64,000 nucleotides of DNA from JAXMBN01 sp046349875 (GTDB taxonomy: Bacteria; Planctomycetota; Planctomycetia; Pirellulales; Pirellulaceae). Both the position numbers and the translations under genes were made by a program. The notes under the pieces are model-generated. The model saw only the letters and a list, made by a program, of their open reading frames with translations, was not told where the DNA came from and ran no database searches. The DNA is taken from NCBI GenBank assembly GCA_046349875.1, contig JAXMBN010000024.1, positions 1-64,000 of the forward strand, in the 5' to 3' direction. Position 1 is the first letter of the stretch; each line of letters starts with the position of its first letter. Shown one piece after another: positions 45,877-55,308 of this stretch.

Positions 45877-46584
45877 ATGAAAGACGTGGCAGTCATTCTG
45901 GCCGCAGCAGGAGCGAGTACGCGTTTCAACGACCCGCACTTCAAAAGGCCTTTACATTGCTCGGGAAGAGCTGTTTGGCAACATTCGGCTGACGTTTTTT
46001 CGGATCATCCTCGGATAGGTCAAGTGATCGTGGTGATCTCGCCAGAAGATCGTGAGATGTTTCGCGAAAAGTATGGTGCCAGTCTAGCCATGATGGGAAT
46101 CGAGATGGCATTAGGTGGTGCTCAGCGCTGGCAGAGCGTGCAAAATGCACTGGAAAAGGTTCGTGATGACATGAAATGGGTTGCAGTTCACGACGCGGCG
46201 CGGCCTTGCATTACATCCAAGTGGATCGATCAAGTTCTTGAAGCAGCGGTACCCACGGGAGCGGCCATCCTCGCTAGCCCCATTTACGGAACCATCAAGC
46301 GATCCGATGGGCAAGGGATGATTTCCGATACCGTTAGTCGCGATCACCTTTGGCAGGCTCAGACGCCTCAAGTGTTTCGCAAAGAAACGCTGACAAAAGC
46401 CTTTGCACAGCGAGGATCGCTGCAACCCACCGATGAAGCTCAACTTGTTGAACAATCGGGAGTGAAAGTCAAGCTTGTGGAAGGAAGCCCACTCAATATC
46501 AAGATAACCTGCAAGGAAGACCTTCGATTTGCCGAGCTGGCCATGAAGGCGCTTCCACAATCGCGAGGTTTTCCGTTTCTCTAA
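45877..46584 (+). CDS. ispD: 2-C-methyl-D-erythritol 4-phosphate cytidylyltransferase
   Basis: IspD makes CDP-ME in the MEP isoprenoid pathway. The 235-residue protein has the nucleotide-binding AAAGASTRFND, a lysine in HFKRPLHCSG matching the KQY position, VHDAARPCITSKW, and AQTPQVFRKETL. The P-loop motif is somewhat divergent, but the spacing and length are right. It precedes tyrS by 50 bases on the same strand. Confidence 0.9.
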   Translation: MKDVAVILAAAGASTRFNDPHFKRPLHCSGRAVWQHSADVFSDHPRIGQVIVVISPEDREMFREKYGASLAMMGIEMALGGAQRWQSVQNALEKVRDDMKWVAVHDAARPCITSKWIDQVLEAAVPTGAAILASPIYGTIKRSDGQGMISDTVSRDHLWQAQTPQVFRKETLTKAFAQRGSLQPTDEAQLVEQSGVKVKLVEGSPLNIKITCKEDLRFAELAMKALPQSRGFPFL

Positions 46585-46634
46585 CGGATTTTATCCATCC
46601 TGTTTTGAAGATCGATTTTTGAATAAGAAATACT

Positions 46635-47918
46635 ATGACCGCAGTGACTGACATACTGAAAGAACTAGATTGGCGAGGTTTGATTCACCAGTGTACCGAT
46701 CGAGCCACGTTGCAGGAGTTATTGAAAACATCGCAAGTGGTCTACGCTGGTTTCGACCCAACAAGCGATAGTCTGCATGTGGGATCGCTTCTCCCGCTCA
46801 TGATGTTGCGTCGATTTCAAAAGGCGGGCCATCGACCGATTGCTGTGGTCGGAGGCGCAACAGGCATGGTGGGTGATCCGAGTGGAAAGAGCGATGAACG
46901 GAACCTCCTTTCAAAGGAAGTGCTCGAGGCCAACGTCGCGGGGCTCGAACAGCAGATGCGCGGCTTTTTGGATTTCGATGGTCCGAGCGGTGCCAAATTG
47001 GTCAACAACTATGATTGGACCAAAGGGATCAGTTTCCTAGACTTTTTGCGCGACATCGGTAAGAACGTACCGGTCAATGTCATGCTCACCAAAGACTCTG
47101 TCAAAAGCCGATTAGAACGACAGGATAGTGGTCTGAGCTATACCGAGTTTAGTTACATGTTGTTGCAAGCGTTTGACTTTGCCTACCTGGCGAAAACGCA
47201 TCAGTGCAGTCTGCAAATTGGTGGCAGCGATCAATGGGGAAATATCACCGCCGGGATCGATCTTGGGCGACGGATGCATGGCAAAGCGCTCTATGGATTG
47301 ACGTGCCCACTCTTGTTAACGTCCGATGGAAGAAAGATGGGGAAAACCGAACGAGGTGCGGTCTACCTTTCTGCCTCGAAGACAAGTCCATTCGCGTTTT
47401 ATCAGTACTTTGTCAACGTTGAAGATGTCGATGTGATGATGGTCTTGCGCTACCTCACCGAGATCGAACAAGAAGAGATTCTCGAACTCGAAAAAGCAAC
47501 GAAGGAAGCACCCCATGAACGTCGTGCCCAGAAGCGACTTGCAGAATCGTTGACGGAATTGGTGCATGGCAAGGCTGGGTTGGACGCGGCAAAGCGAGCC
47601 ACCGATACTCTTTTTGGTGCAGCCATCGAAGACCTCAACGATGCACAATTGATGGATATCTTCGCAGACGTTCCGAGCAAAACGTTGCAGCGTCAACGAT
47701 TAGAAGAAGGGCTATCGATCGTCGATGCGTTGGTCGAATCCGAGTTGGCCAAGTCGAAGGGCGAAGGACGTCGATTGGTTGAAGGAGGCGGAATTTACCT
47801 TAACAATCGCAAGATCGAAGGTATCGACCGAGTCCTTTCAGCTTCGGATTTGGCAAGCGAAACCGTTATGGTTTTGCGAAGCGGCAAGCGAAAATACGCA
47901 TTGCTAAAATTCAGCTAA
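46635..47918 (+). CDS. tyrS: Tyrosyl-tRNA synthetase
   Basis: It charges tRNA-Tyr. The 427-residue class I enzyme has the HIGH-type motif HVGS in FDPTSDSLHVGSL, the tyrosine pocket QIGGSDQWGN, the KMSKS-type motif in KMGKTERGAVYL, and a C-terminal S4 domain (EGRRLVEGGGIYLNNRKI). Length and features match the long TyrS form. It probably shares a transcript with ispD. Confidence 0.97.
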   Translation: MTAVTDILKELDWRGLIHQCTDRATLQELLKTSQVVYAGFDPTSDSLHVGSLLPLMMLRRFQKAGHRPIAVVGGATGMVGDPSGKSDERNLLSKEVLEANVAGLEQQMRGFLDFDGPSGAKLVNNYDWTKGISFLDFLRDIGKNVPVNVMLTKDSVKSRLERQDSGLSYTEFSYMLLQAFDFAYLAKTHQCSLQIGGSDQWGNITAGIDLGRRMHGKALYGLTCPLLLTSDGRKMGKTERGAVYLSASKTSPFAFYQYFVNVEDVDVMMVLRYLTEIEQEEILELEKATKEAPHERRAQKRLAESLTELVHGKAGLDAAKRATDTLFGAAIEDLNDAQLMDIFADVPSKTLQRQRLEEGLSIVDALVESELAKSKGEGRRLVEGGGIYLNNRKIEGIDRVLSASDLASETVMVLRSGKRKYALLKFS

Positions 47919-48000
47919 ATCATGATTCACGCGACTTCATCCGTTAGCACGCACTATCTACCATTCATTCTCATAGAAAATTACGAGCGAACTCAATCTT

Positions 48001-48951
48001 ATGGCAAGCCATTCTGAAAATGTATTTACTGGATGCATTCCTGCATTGATGACCCCCAGCACATCCAAAGGCGAGCCTTTGTGGGATGCATTGGTGTCAA
48101 CCGGAAAGCGATTGATCGAGTCAGGGATGCGAGCGGTCGTGTATTGTGGATCGATGGGAGATTGGCCTTTGCTGACCGATGCGCAACGTCAACATGGAGT
48201 GGCGCAGCTAACATCTGCCGGAGTTCCAGTCATCGTTGGCACGGGAGCCCAGAATCCTCGAGCGGCGGCCGAGCATGCGGCGCACGCTCGCAAGGTTGGA
48301 GCGGCCGGTTTGATGGTGATTCCGCGCGTTCTCTCGCGTGGCACTTCGGTGGCCGCACAGCGTTCCCATTTCGCCGACATTTTGCGAGCCGCTGATGGGC
48401 TGCCAGCAGTGATCTATAACAGCCCTTACTACGGTTTTGAAACCAAAGCTGATCTTTTCTTTAATCTGCACCGCGAGTTTCCAAACTTGATTGGATTCAA
48501 AGAGTTTGGAGGTGCTGATTCCTTGAGCTATGCAGCTGAACATATCACGACAGGACATCCAGAATTAACCTTGATGGTTGGTGTCGATACTCAGGTTTAC
48601 CATGGCTTTGTTCATTGCGGTGCGGCAGGAGCCATTACAGGCGTTGGCAATGCGTTGCCAAAAGAAGTTTTGCGCATGGTTGAACTTTGCCAACGCGCCG
48701 CTGCAGGAGATGCTCAAGCTCGCGTTTGGGCCCAGCAATTGAGTGAAGCGATGATGGTTCTGTCAACTTTTGATGAAGGGCCCGACTTGGTGCTCTACTA
48801 CAAGCGATTGATGGTGCTTGAAGGACATAAAGAATACGAGTATTCACTGCACGGTAGCGATTGCCTTAGCGTGAGCCAAAAAGCATTCATCGATCAACAA
48901 TGGAAACTCTTCCGCACTTGGTGGGAGAAATGGGAAGGCAAGAAAGGCTAA
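48001..48951 (+). CDS. Dihydrodipicolinate synthase family protein (second type)
   Basis: A 316-residue DHDPS-family barrel differing from the gene at 32024. It has VYCGSMGDWPLLT for the substrate loop, the tyrosine in VIYNSPYYGF, and the likely Schiff-base Lys in IGFKEFGGADS. The motif GSMGDW in place of GTTGE argues against lysine biosynthesis; 4-hydroxyproline-type deaminases and other aldolases are candidates. It starts 82 bases after tyrS. Confidence 0.8.
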   Translation: MASHSENVFTGCIPALMTPSTSKGEPLWDALVSTGKRLIESGMRAVVYCGSMGDWPLLTDAQRQHGVAQLTSAGVPVIVGTGAQNPRAAAEHAAHARKVGAAGLMVIPRVLSRGTSVAAQRSHFADILRAADGLPAVIYNSPYYGFETKADLFFNLHREFPNLIGFKEFGGADSLSYAAEHITTGHPELTLMVGVDTQVYHGFVHCGAAGAITGVGNALPKEVLRMVELCQRAAAGDAQARVWAQQLSEAMMVLSTFDEGPDLVLYYKRLMVLEGHKEYEYSLHGSDCLSVSQKAFIDQQWKLFRTWWEKWEGKKG

Positions 48952-48970
48952 GCTCGCTCACGCAATGAAA

Positions 48971-49009
48971 ACCCGACCGCAAGATCGATTCAATCCGATG
49001 CGGTCGGGT
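48971..49009. terminator. Terminator between convergent genes
   Basis: A perfect 11-bp inverted repeat (ACCCGACCGCA at 48971-48981 and its complement at 48999-49009) with a 17-base loop. On the minus strand the stem is followed by TTTTCATT, so it best fits termination of the NIPSNAP gene, and may also stop the rightward gene. Confidence 0.85.
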
Positions 49010-49058
49010 AGGAGTTTGAGTGCGAATTTATTGAAGTAAAACTTCAAATGCTGTGCGG

Positions 49059-49880
49059 CTATTTGCGAGGCGAATAGTCGGTAGGAACGAGGAATCGTAC
49101 TTCCATGCCGTTCCCCTTGGCTGCATCTTTAGGCGGTCCACCTTTTTCTTGGTTGTACTTTTGCATGAAGCTTTGGAAGCTTCCCATGAACTTGGACCAG
49201 GATTCTTTTGCGGCGTCACGATCTTTGTGCGCAAGCAAGTAAATAAAGGCGCTGTCGTCTTGGGCTTTCCAGAACTTGATCGTTTCCATACCAGCGTCGG
49301 TGAACAACTTCGTTTCACCAAATCCAAATCGTTCGACGGTAAACGGGACACGAGCCGGCCCATCATTGTATTGGCGTAGTTCGTAGAGCTTGGCCTTGTC
49401 TTGCGATGAACCATTCTTGGGCCAATCGAACTTGGAAAAATCGGTTTCTGTCATGAGAATAGCTCGAGGTGGTTCGGCCAGGATCTTGCCATCTTTCTCG
49501 GATTCAGTGCGAACCTTCTGCCACTCTGGATCAGCGCCAAAAGCCTTCCATGAGGCTTCCTTCGCTTCGGCATTCTTGTGAGCAATGATGTAGACAAGCA
49601 TATTGGCAGCTTTGTCACCATCGTTCTTGGCGCCTTCGACTACGTTCCAATAAGCAATGTTTTCCATGCCATGTTTTTCAAAGAGCCCAAGCGTATGGTT
49701 GCGAAAGCGAGCGTGTAACGCATCCAGTTTCCCAGGATTGGTAACGTAAAATCGGAGTTCATAGATCTTACCCGAGGATGGTTTGGCTTCATTCTGCCCA
49801 TACATGGCCGGGCTACTTACCGTCGTACAGACTCCGACGATCAAGAGTGAAAGTGACTTGAACAACGCGCGACGCAACAT
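49059..49880 (-). CDS. Secreted NIPSNAP-family protein
   Basis: A 273-residue protein with a signal peptide (residues 1-28, ending near SSPAMYGQ). It contains two ferredoxin-like NIPSNAP domains: one from IYELRFYVTNPGKLDALHAR, the other from YELRQYNDGPARVPFTVERF. The family has no settled function. Planctomycete secreted NIPSNAP proteins are common, and nothing nearby fixes the role. It appears monocistronic. Confidence 0.9.
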   Translation of the reverse strand: MLRRALFKSLSLLIVGVCTTVSSPAMYGQNEAKPSSGKIYELRFYVTNPGKLDALHARFRNHTLGLFEKHGMENIAYWNVVEGAKNDGDKAANMLVYIIAHKNAEAKEASWKAFGADPEWQKVRTESEKDGKILAEPPRAILMTETDFSKFDWPKNGSSQDKAKLYELRQYNDGPARVPFTVERFGFGETKLFTDAGMETIKFWKAQDDSAFIYLLAHKDRDAAKESWSKFMGSFQSFMQKYNQEKGGPPKDAAKGNGMEVRFLVPTDYSPRK

Positions 49881-50003
49881 GTGGAGGCTCCCAAGGGAAG
49901 GCGGAAAGAGGATCCATCAAAAATAGTGATGGAAAGGCAAAGCGATCGGAATTCGCTCTCGATGATTGGTATAGGTGGGAGGAAGCCGCGTTACAAGTAG
50001 GGA

Positions 50004-51455
50004 TCAACCTTCCTGCAAGATCTCACGCAGTGCTTCGATGACCGCTGGAGATGGTTTGACACTTCCTGGGCGACTCCCCTCGGCGATTTTCATCGGCGTC
50101 CATCCATGACGATTGGCATGGTTCCAGCTCGAAATCCGGAGACCTTTGCGAGCCAAAAAGCGAACTACTTGCGGGTATGCTCGATATGCTGCACCATGCA
50201 TCGCCGATTCTTTGTTCTTATCGACATGATTCAAATCGGCACCAAGACTCAGTAAATAAGCCAAACCTTCGAGGACCTCGGATTCCGTTCCCGGTTCTTC
50301 ATCGACCGCAACGGTTCCTACACCTGCCATCGCAAGAATAGGGGTGCATCCATCGTCATTGGAACGCAATGGATCGGCCCCGAGTTGGATAAGGAGCTTC
50401 ATGAAGGGAAGATCGGCATTTTTGGATGCGAAGAGCAATGGGGTCGCACCGTTGGCGTTAATCTTGGCTTTGCCGGGAGCCTTGGCATTGCGAATCGGCT
50501 CGTCGACCCTCGCCCCCAAGCGAACGATCTCTTCCACAAACTGAAGACTCGAAAGGGGGCCCGCATCATTAGGTGGCGGGTCTCCATCGACATCATCACC
50601 ACTCTTTGGGCGTCGTACCCAAGTCAATACGTGCAATGGAGTAAATCCACTCCGTTGATCATTGGGATCAGCTCCGAGTTGAACTAAGGTTAATGCGACT
50701 TGATAGTGCCCACTCTCGACCGCAAGAATCAGTGGCGAGGTACCTTGCCTTGGTGCGCGTGGGTTGCTGCTCGAGACTTTCATAGGAGTGTTAACATCCG
50801 CACCTGCCTCGACCAGCTGCCGCACTGCCTCCATTTGGCCGTCCCTTGCTGCAAAATGCAATGCCGTGAATCCGACTTTGGAAACGGCATGCACGTCTGC
50901 TTTGGCGCGAAGCAGAGCCGCGAGAGCTTCGTTGTTTCCTGCGGAAGCTGCCCACATCAGCGCCGTTTGTCCCTTGGCATCGCGGTGATTCGAGTCCGCT
51001 CCCGAATCCAATAGAGCTCGGACCGTCTTGGGCTCTCCTTGTCTCGCAGCATGCATCAATAAGGATTCCTGTCCAGCGAAAAGTTGCTTGGAATCGGATC
51101 CAGCATGCAATAGCGTATGAACAATCTCATGATGTCCTTGTGCCACCGCAAGAAAGAGTGGCGTTACACCATACTCATTGGTTGGATCGACTTCCGCTTT
51201 TTGCTTGAGAAGTGCATCCACGATGGCCGCATTTCCATGATGAGCGGCCCAATGCAATGCGGTCATTCCATCTGGTTGTTTTGAGTGAACTCGATCAGGA
51301 GATTCGCGGAGGATGCGAAGTGCCTGTTCGGTTTGGTTGCGTGAAATCGCTTGCAGCAAAGGTGAATCGCCTGCAGTTAGAGAGGCAAAGGCATGCGGCG
51401 CGAAGAGTCCTAGTGGAATCCATAGCAAGCCGGTGCGAAGGATATTGATGATCAT
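50004..51455 (-). CDS. Secreted ankyrin-repeat protein
   Basis: A 483-residue protein with a signal peptide (ILRTGLLWIPLGLFAPHAFA) and about ten ankyrin repeats, for example DGMTALHWAAHHGNAAIVDA, YGVTPLFLAVAQGHHEIVHT and GQTALMWAASAGNNEALAAL. Ankyrin repeats bind proteins. It is the last gene of an operon with the DUF1592-type and DUF1552 genes, coupled to the latter by a four-base overlap. I infer that it holds those secreted proteins together, or binds their partner. Confidence 0.92.
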   Translation of the reverse strand: MIINILRTGLLWIPLGLFAPHAFASLTAGDSPLLQAISRNQTEQALRILRESPDRVHSKQPDGMTALHWAAHHGNAAIVDALLKQKAEVDPTNEYGVTPLFLAVAQGHHEIVHTLLHAGSDSKQLFAGQESLLMHAARQGEPKTVRALLDSGADSNHRDAKGQTALMWAASAGNNEALAALLRAKADVHAVSKVGFTALHFAARDGQMEAVRQLVEAGADVNTPMKVSSSNPRAPRQGTSPLILAVESGHYQVALTLVQLGADPNDQRSGFTPLHVLTWVRRPKSGDDVDGDPPPNDAGPLSSLQFVEEIVRLGARVDEPIRNAKAPGKAKINANGATPLLFASKNADLPFMKLLIQLGADPLRSNDDGCTPILAMAGVGTVAVDEEPGTESEVLEGLAYLLSLGADLNHVDKNKESAMHGAAYRAYPQVVRFLARKGLRISSWNHANRHGWTPMKIAEGSRPGSVKPSPAVIEALREILQEG

Positions 51456-52798
51456 AGTTGGATCGGATCGAAGAGATGATCGATCTTGCCGGTGCTGTCA
51501 GAGAACCGCTCCATCGGAACACCGACCTTGTTGAGCAACGTCAGGTGCAAATTGGAAAGCGGTGTGGGTTGACCAAACTCTAAATGGCGATTGCCTCGCA
51601 AACCAGACGCGGCTCCACCTGCTACCAAGATGGGAAGGTTGGAGTGATCGTGGGCATCGGGATCCCCCATTCCACTACCATACAGAAAGATCGAATGATC
51701 CAAGAGCGATCCGTCGGCCTCGGGAGTGGTTTTCAACTTCGCTAAAAACTCTGCGAAGAGGCTAACATGGAATTGGTTGATCTTGGCAATTTTTGCCAGC
51801 TTCTCAGGGTTCTTTCCATGATGCGTAATTGGATGGTGCGGATCCGGAACGCCAATCTCTGGATAAGTTCGATTACTGGCTTCACGCGCGAGCTGAAAGC
51901 TCACGACGCGCGTGGTATCCGATTGGAAAGCGAGCCACTGTAGGTCGAACATCAAACGAGCGTGTTCGGCATAGGAATCTGGTACACCGACCGGTCGTTC
52001 GAGATCACGAGCCGTTCCTTGGTTCATATCCCGTTCTGCCAATTGAATACGTCGCTCCACATCGCGAATACTTTCGAGATATCCATCCATCTTGCGTCGA
52101 TCGGAAGGTCCTACTTTGCGTTGCAGGGATTTCAATTCATCGGAAATCGAGTCAAGCAGACTCGACCGCCGCTGTAAGCTGGCTCGACGTTGTTCAGGCG
52201 TTCCACCTTCGCCAAAAAGCATTTCAAATACGAGACGAGGATGAGCTTCCGAAGGGAGTGGTGTGGTGGGCGAGGACCATGAAAGATTATTTTGATAGAC
52301 ACACGCGTAGCCGTTGTCGCATTGCCCCACCATGGCGATGAGATCCATGGCTAACTCGAGCGATGGAAGTGGCGTTGAAGAGCCAATGTGTTGTGCAGCG
52401 ATCTGATCGACAGTCGTTCCGAGATAATAGTCGGAACTCTCGGTCAGCTTTGCTTTCGCAGCACTCAAGAATGCAGAATTGGATGTGGCATGCGAGCCTG
52501 GGTAGGCATTTTGAAGATCGAGCCCAGAAAGCACGCACAGGTCATCCTTCACGGGTTGCAAAGGAGATAACGTCGATGGCAAGGAATCCAATGTTTCGCC
52601 GGTTGGTTTCCACTCAGGAGCATAGTATCCCATCGGCACATACACGTAGCCGATCCGCTTGGGCTTGAGAGCCATCGTAGAGGCGTTTGCTGCGAGTGTG
52701 GTCGATGGAACCATGGCATCGAGCAACGGTAGGGTGAGTGAAACCCCGGCGCCGCGCAATAGCGTTCTTCGTGATAGCGGACCATGGAGTATTCTCAT
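51452..52798 (-). CDS. Twin-arginine DUF1552 protein
   Basis: A 448-residue protein with a Tat signal (LSRRTLLRGAGVSLTLPLLD) and the DUF1552 core (KRIGYVYVPMGYYAPEW; SGLDLQNAYPGSHATSNSAF; GSGMGDPDAHDHSNLPILV). The C-terminal part resembles alkaline-phosphatase/sulfatase-like folds in related planctomycete proteins. Function unknown. It lies directly after a DUF1592-type cytochrome protein with a four-base overlap, the usual planctomycete pairing. Confidence 0.92.
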   Translation of the reverse strand: MRILHGPLSRRTLLRGAGVSLTLPLLDAMVPSTTLAANASTMALKPKRIGYVYVPMGYYAPEWKPTGETLDSLPSTLSPLQPVKDDLCVLSGLDLQNAYPGSHATSNSAFLSAAKAKLTESSDYYLGTTVDQIAAQHIGSSTPLPSLELAMDLIAMVGQCDNGYACVYQNNLSWSSPTTPLPSEAHPRLVFEMLFGEGGTPEQRRASLQRRSSLLDSISDELKSLQRKVGPSDRRKMDGYLESIRDVERRIQLAERDMNQGTARDLERPVGVPDSYAEHARLMFDLQWLAFQSDTTRVVSFQLAREASNRTYPEIGVPDPHHPITHHGKNPEKLAKIAKINQFHVSLFAEFLAKLKTTPEADGSLLDHSIFLYGSGMGDPDAHDHSNLPILVAGGAASGLRGNRHLEFGQPTPLSNLHLTLLNKVGVPMERFSDSTGKIDHLFDPIQL

Positions 52799-55152
52799 GG
52801 CGAATTTCCTATTTGAAAGGAGCGACTCGTCACTATCCCTTCTGTGATGGCGGAAAAGCGATTGTCGCGGCTAGCGGAATCACGCACGATTTTGCGAATT
52901 TCGGGGTACTCTTCCTCTGCGATCGGTCGCGCAAGGGCATAGGTGAGTAGTTTTTCCACAAAAGTTGTCAGGAAAAGTTCCTTGTGAGCGAGGATCCACT
53001 TTTCGACATCATGAACATCTTCAGCGCGAGTACCATCGGGGAGTTGCGTCGAGGAATCGATTGCAAAACCGTCTTGCAATGTCCTCCTTCGTCCCAAGGC
53101 ATCAAAGCGCTCCATGGCCAGTCCCAGCGGATCCATCAATTGATGGCAGGAAGCACATTGAGGATTCTGGCGATGGAGTTCTAACTGCTCTCGCAGAGAA
53201 GTCGGGATATTGCCTCGGCGTTCCTCGAGCGGAGGCACATTAGGCGGCGGAGGTGGTGGAGCAACACCAAGAAGATTTTTGAGAATCCAATTGCCGCGTA
53301 TCGTAGGGGAAGTCCGAGTGGCGTAGGAAGTAACGGCCAATACGCTCCCTTGACGCAGCAACCCACCTCGATCGGAACCTTCTCCCAATTCTACCTTCCG
53401 AAATAGATCGCCCACAATGTTGGGCATGCGATAGTGTTTCGCCAGCCGTTCATTCACATAGGTATGACGAGCGTTGAGCAAGGTCATAACGCTGAGGTCG
53501 TCGCGGACGATCTCAGCGAACAGCAATTCGGTTTCCCTGCGAAAGGCTCGTCTTAGATTGTCGTCGAAATCAGGATACTTCCGCAAATCGGGAGTCCATG
53601 CGTCGAGATTTTGAAGTTGGAGCCATTGTCCAACAAAGTGTTGCATGAGCACCTGCGTTTTTTCGTCCTTGAGCATACGATCGATGTGCTGTCGTTGTGT
53701 GTTTCGATCGAGCAAGGATGAGTTCTCTGCCGCGTCCAATAAAAGATCGTCGGGTACGCTTCCCCAAAGAAAGAAGGAGATGCGTGATGCTAATTCAAAC
53801 GCTCGTCGATGTGGTTCCTTCGGTGATTCTGATTCGATCCGAAAGAGAAAATGCGGGCTGACAAGAATCGAAGCAATGGCCTCTTCCATCCCCTTAAGAT
53901 AGCCGCCTTTGGCATAGCCTTGATCAAAGTAGTTGAGGGAAGTTTGCGCGAGTTCATCATCGATCGATTGGCGGAAGGCACGGCGAAGCAATGATCGCAG
54001 TTGTTGATGAGCTTGACTACGAATCGCTTCCGACGTTAGACCGGAATGTTGCGTTGACTGTTGGACGAATAATGGGAGGGGCGATTTTGGGTCCGGAGAT
54101 TGGGCATCCATGGGACCGACTAGCGATACTTCATACAGTGCAGGCTGTGTACGAGGATGGCGGTGTCGATTGTAGGCAGCATCAAAAGGTTGTCGCTTGA
54201 TCTCCGATAGAGGAGAACCATTTTGAACAAACGTGACTCCAATCGTATGAAGACCAGGTTGAAGCGCCAGTAAGGTGTGAAGGTGTTTGTCGACTTGAGT
54301 GTGATCGTCGCGATTCTGTGGTGGTTCAATGGTGAAGCGATGCATCCGCACACCATCAACCAAAATATCGAGGGAATGGGATTGCACTAATCCTTCTACG
54401 CGTTCATCGCGGTCGCGAGCCAATCGCAACTGGATGCGGTAACTACCCCCTTGTCCAATTTGCTGTTGAAATAGTATTCCACCTCGCGTTCCAAAAGGTA
54501 ACCCATCAACATGGGCTTCTTGAGTTCGATCGGCAGGGATACGAAGCGTCAAACCGTCTGGCCCTAGCCCTGGTGCAGCGGTTGCTTTTCGAGCGACTTG
54601 AGTGGCAGCATCGAGATACCGAGAAAGCAAGAGCGGAGTTAGTTCGTCGACTGTAATGTTGTCAAAACCAAGGCTCGTCTCATCTTTGGGTAATACGGCT
54701 GCCGCATCGAAATAGATATTCAAAAGATCTCGTATCGCATTTTGATATTCAAATCGAGTAAGACGGCGAAGTCGATTGGGACTCCCAAAGACAGGGCTCT
54801 TCTCATGCAACCGATCGAGCTTCGCCTCAATTTCTTCAATACTCTTTGCGACGAGCTGATGGTCGGGACGCTCTGCATCAGGCGGTGGCATCTGACCTGA
54901 CCGCAGTCGCTTGATGGCCTTCTCCCAAGAGGATCGTTGAAACTGACTATCCGACCGTTGCCACTGTGTTTCGTCGAGTGCAACTCCGCCGGCTGGCTTG
55001 GAGCCTGAATGGCAATCGCCGCAGCTTTGCTGAAGCAATGCCGTCACATCCGAACCGCGAGCCAAGTTCGTGGCCAATGCAACGAGGAACGAGCCGAGAA
55101 GCCAAAGAAAGCATCGGCGAAGGGTAGGGGAGGAGTCCGTTGGACAAGGCAT
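52795..55152 (-). CDS. Secreted DUF1592/DUF1588/DUF1587 cytochrome-domain protein
   Basis: A 785-residue protein with a signal peptide (FLWLLGSFLVALATNLARG) followed by a planctomycete cytochrome domain with CGDCHS. Then come modules recognisable as DUF1587 (LRRLTRFEYQNAIRDLL), a carbohydrate-binding-like beta region (about 200-340), DUF1595/DUF1592 (FELASRISFFLWGSVPDDLL), DUF1588 (NERLAKHYRMP; RGNWILKNLLG, and a second Cys pair CASCH) and DUF1585 at the end. These proteins are a hallmark of planctomycetes and some other phyla, and are suspected of acting in polysaccharide breakdown or electron transfer. AAGGA supports the ATG at 55152. Confidence 0.93.
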   Translation of the reverse strand: MPCPTDSSPTLRRCFLWLLGSFLVALATNLARGSDVTALLQQSCGDCHSGSKPAGGVALDETQWQRSDSQFQRSSWEKAIKRLRSGQMPPPDAERPDHQLVAKSIEEIEAKLDRLHEKSPVFGSPNRLRRLTRFEYQNAIRDLLNIYFDAAAVLPKDETSLGFDNITVDELTPLLLSRYLDAATQVARKATAAPGLGPDGLTLRIPADRTQEAHVDGLPFGTRGGILFQQQIGQGGSYRIQLRLARDRDERVEGLVQSHSLDILVDGVRMHRFTIEPPQNRDDHTQVDKHLHTLLALQPGLHTIGVTFVQNGSPLSEIKRQPFDAAYNRHRHPRTQPALYEVSLVGPMDAQSPDPKSPLPLFVQQSTQHSGLTSEAIRSQAHQQLRSLLRRAFRQSIDDELAQTSLNYFDQGYAKGGYLKGMEEAIASILVSPHFLFRIESESPKEPHRRAFELASRISFFLWGSVPDDLLLDAAENSSLLDRNTQRQHIDRMLKDEKTQVLMQHFVGQWLQLQNLDAWTPDLRKYPDFDDNLRRAFRRETELLFAEIVRDDLSVMTLLNARHTYVNERLAKHYRMPNIVGDLFRKVELGEGSDRGGLLRQGSVLAVTSYATRTSPTIRGNWILKNLLGVAPPPPPPNVPPLEERRGNIPTSLREQLELHRQNPQCASCHQLMDPLGLAMERFDALGRRRTLQDGFAIDSSTQLPDGTRAEDVHDVEKWILAHKELFLTTFVEKLLTYALARPIAEEEYPEIRKIVRDSASRDNRFSAITEGIVTSRSFQIGNSP

Positions 55153-55308
55153 CGTGGTCGTCCTTCGAAAGACGGAAATCACGCGAACGGCACCGCAATC
55201 TTAGCTGCAATCCGTTCGCATCACCACAGATGCCAGGAAGATCCTCGCTTTTTTGCTCCGTTGAGCCTACTGCAACACTTGCGAAAAAGGCAAATGCCTA
55301 GAAACCAT

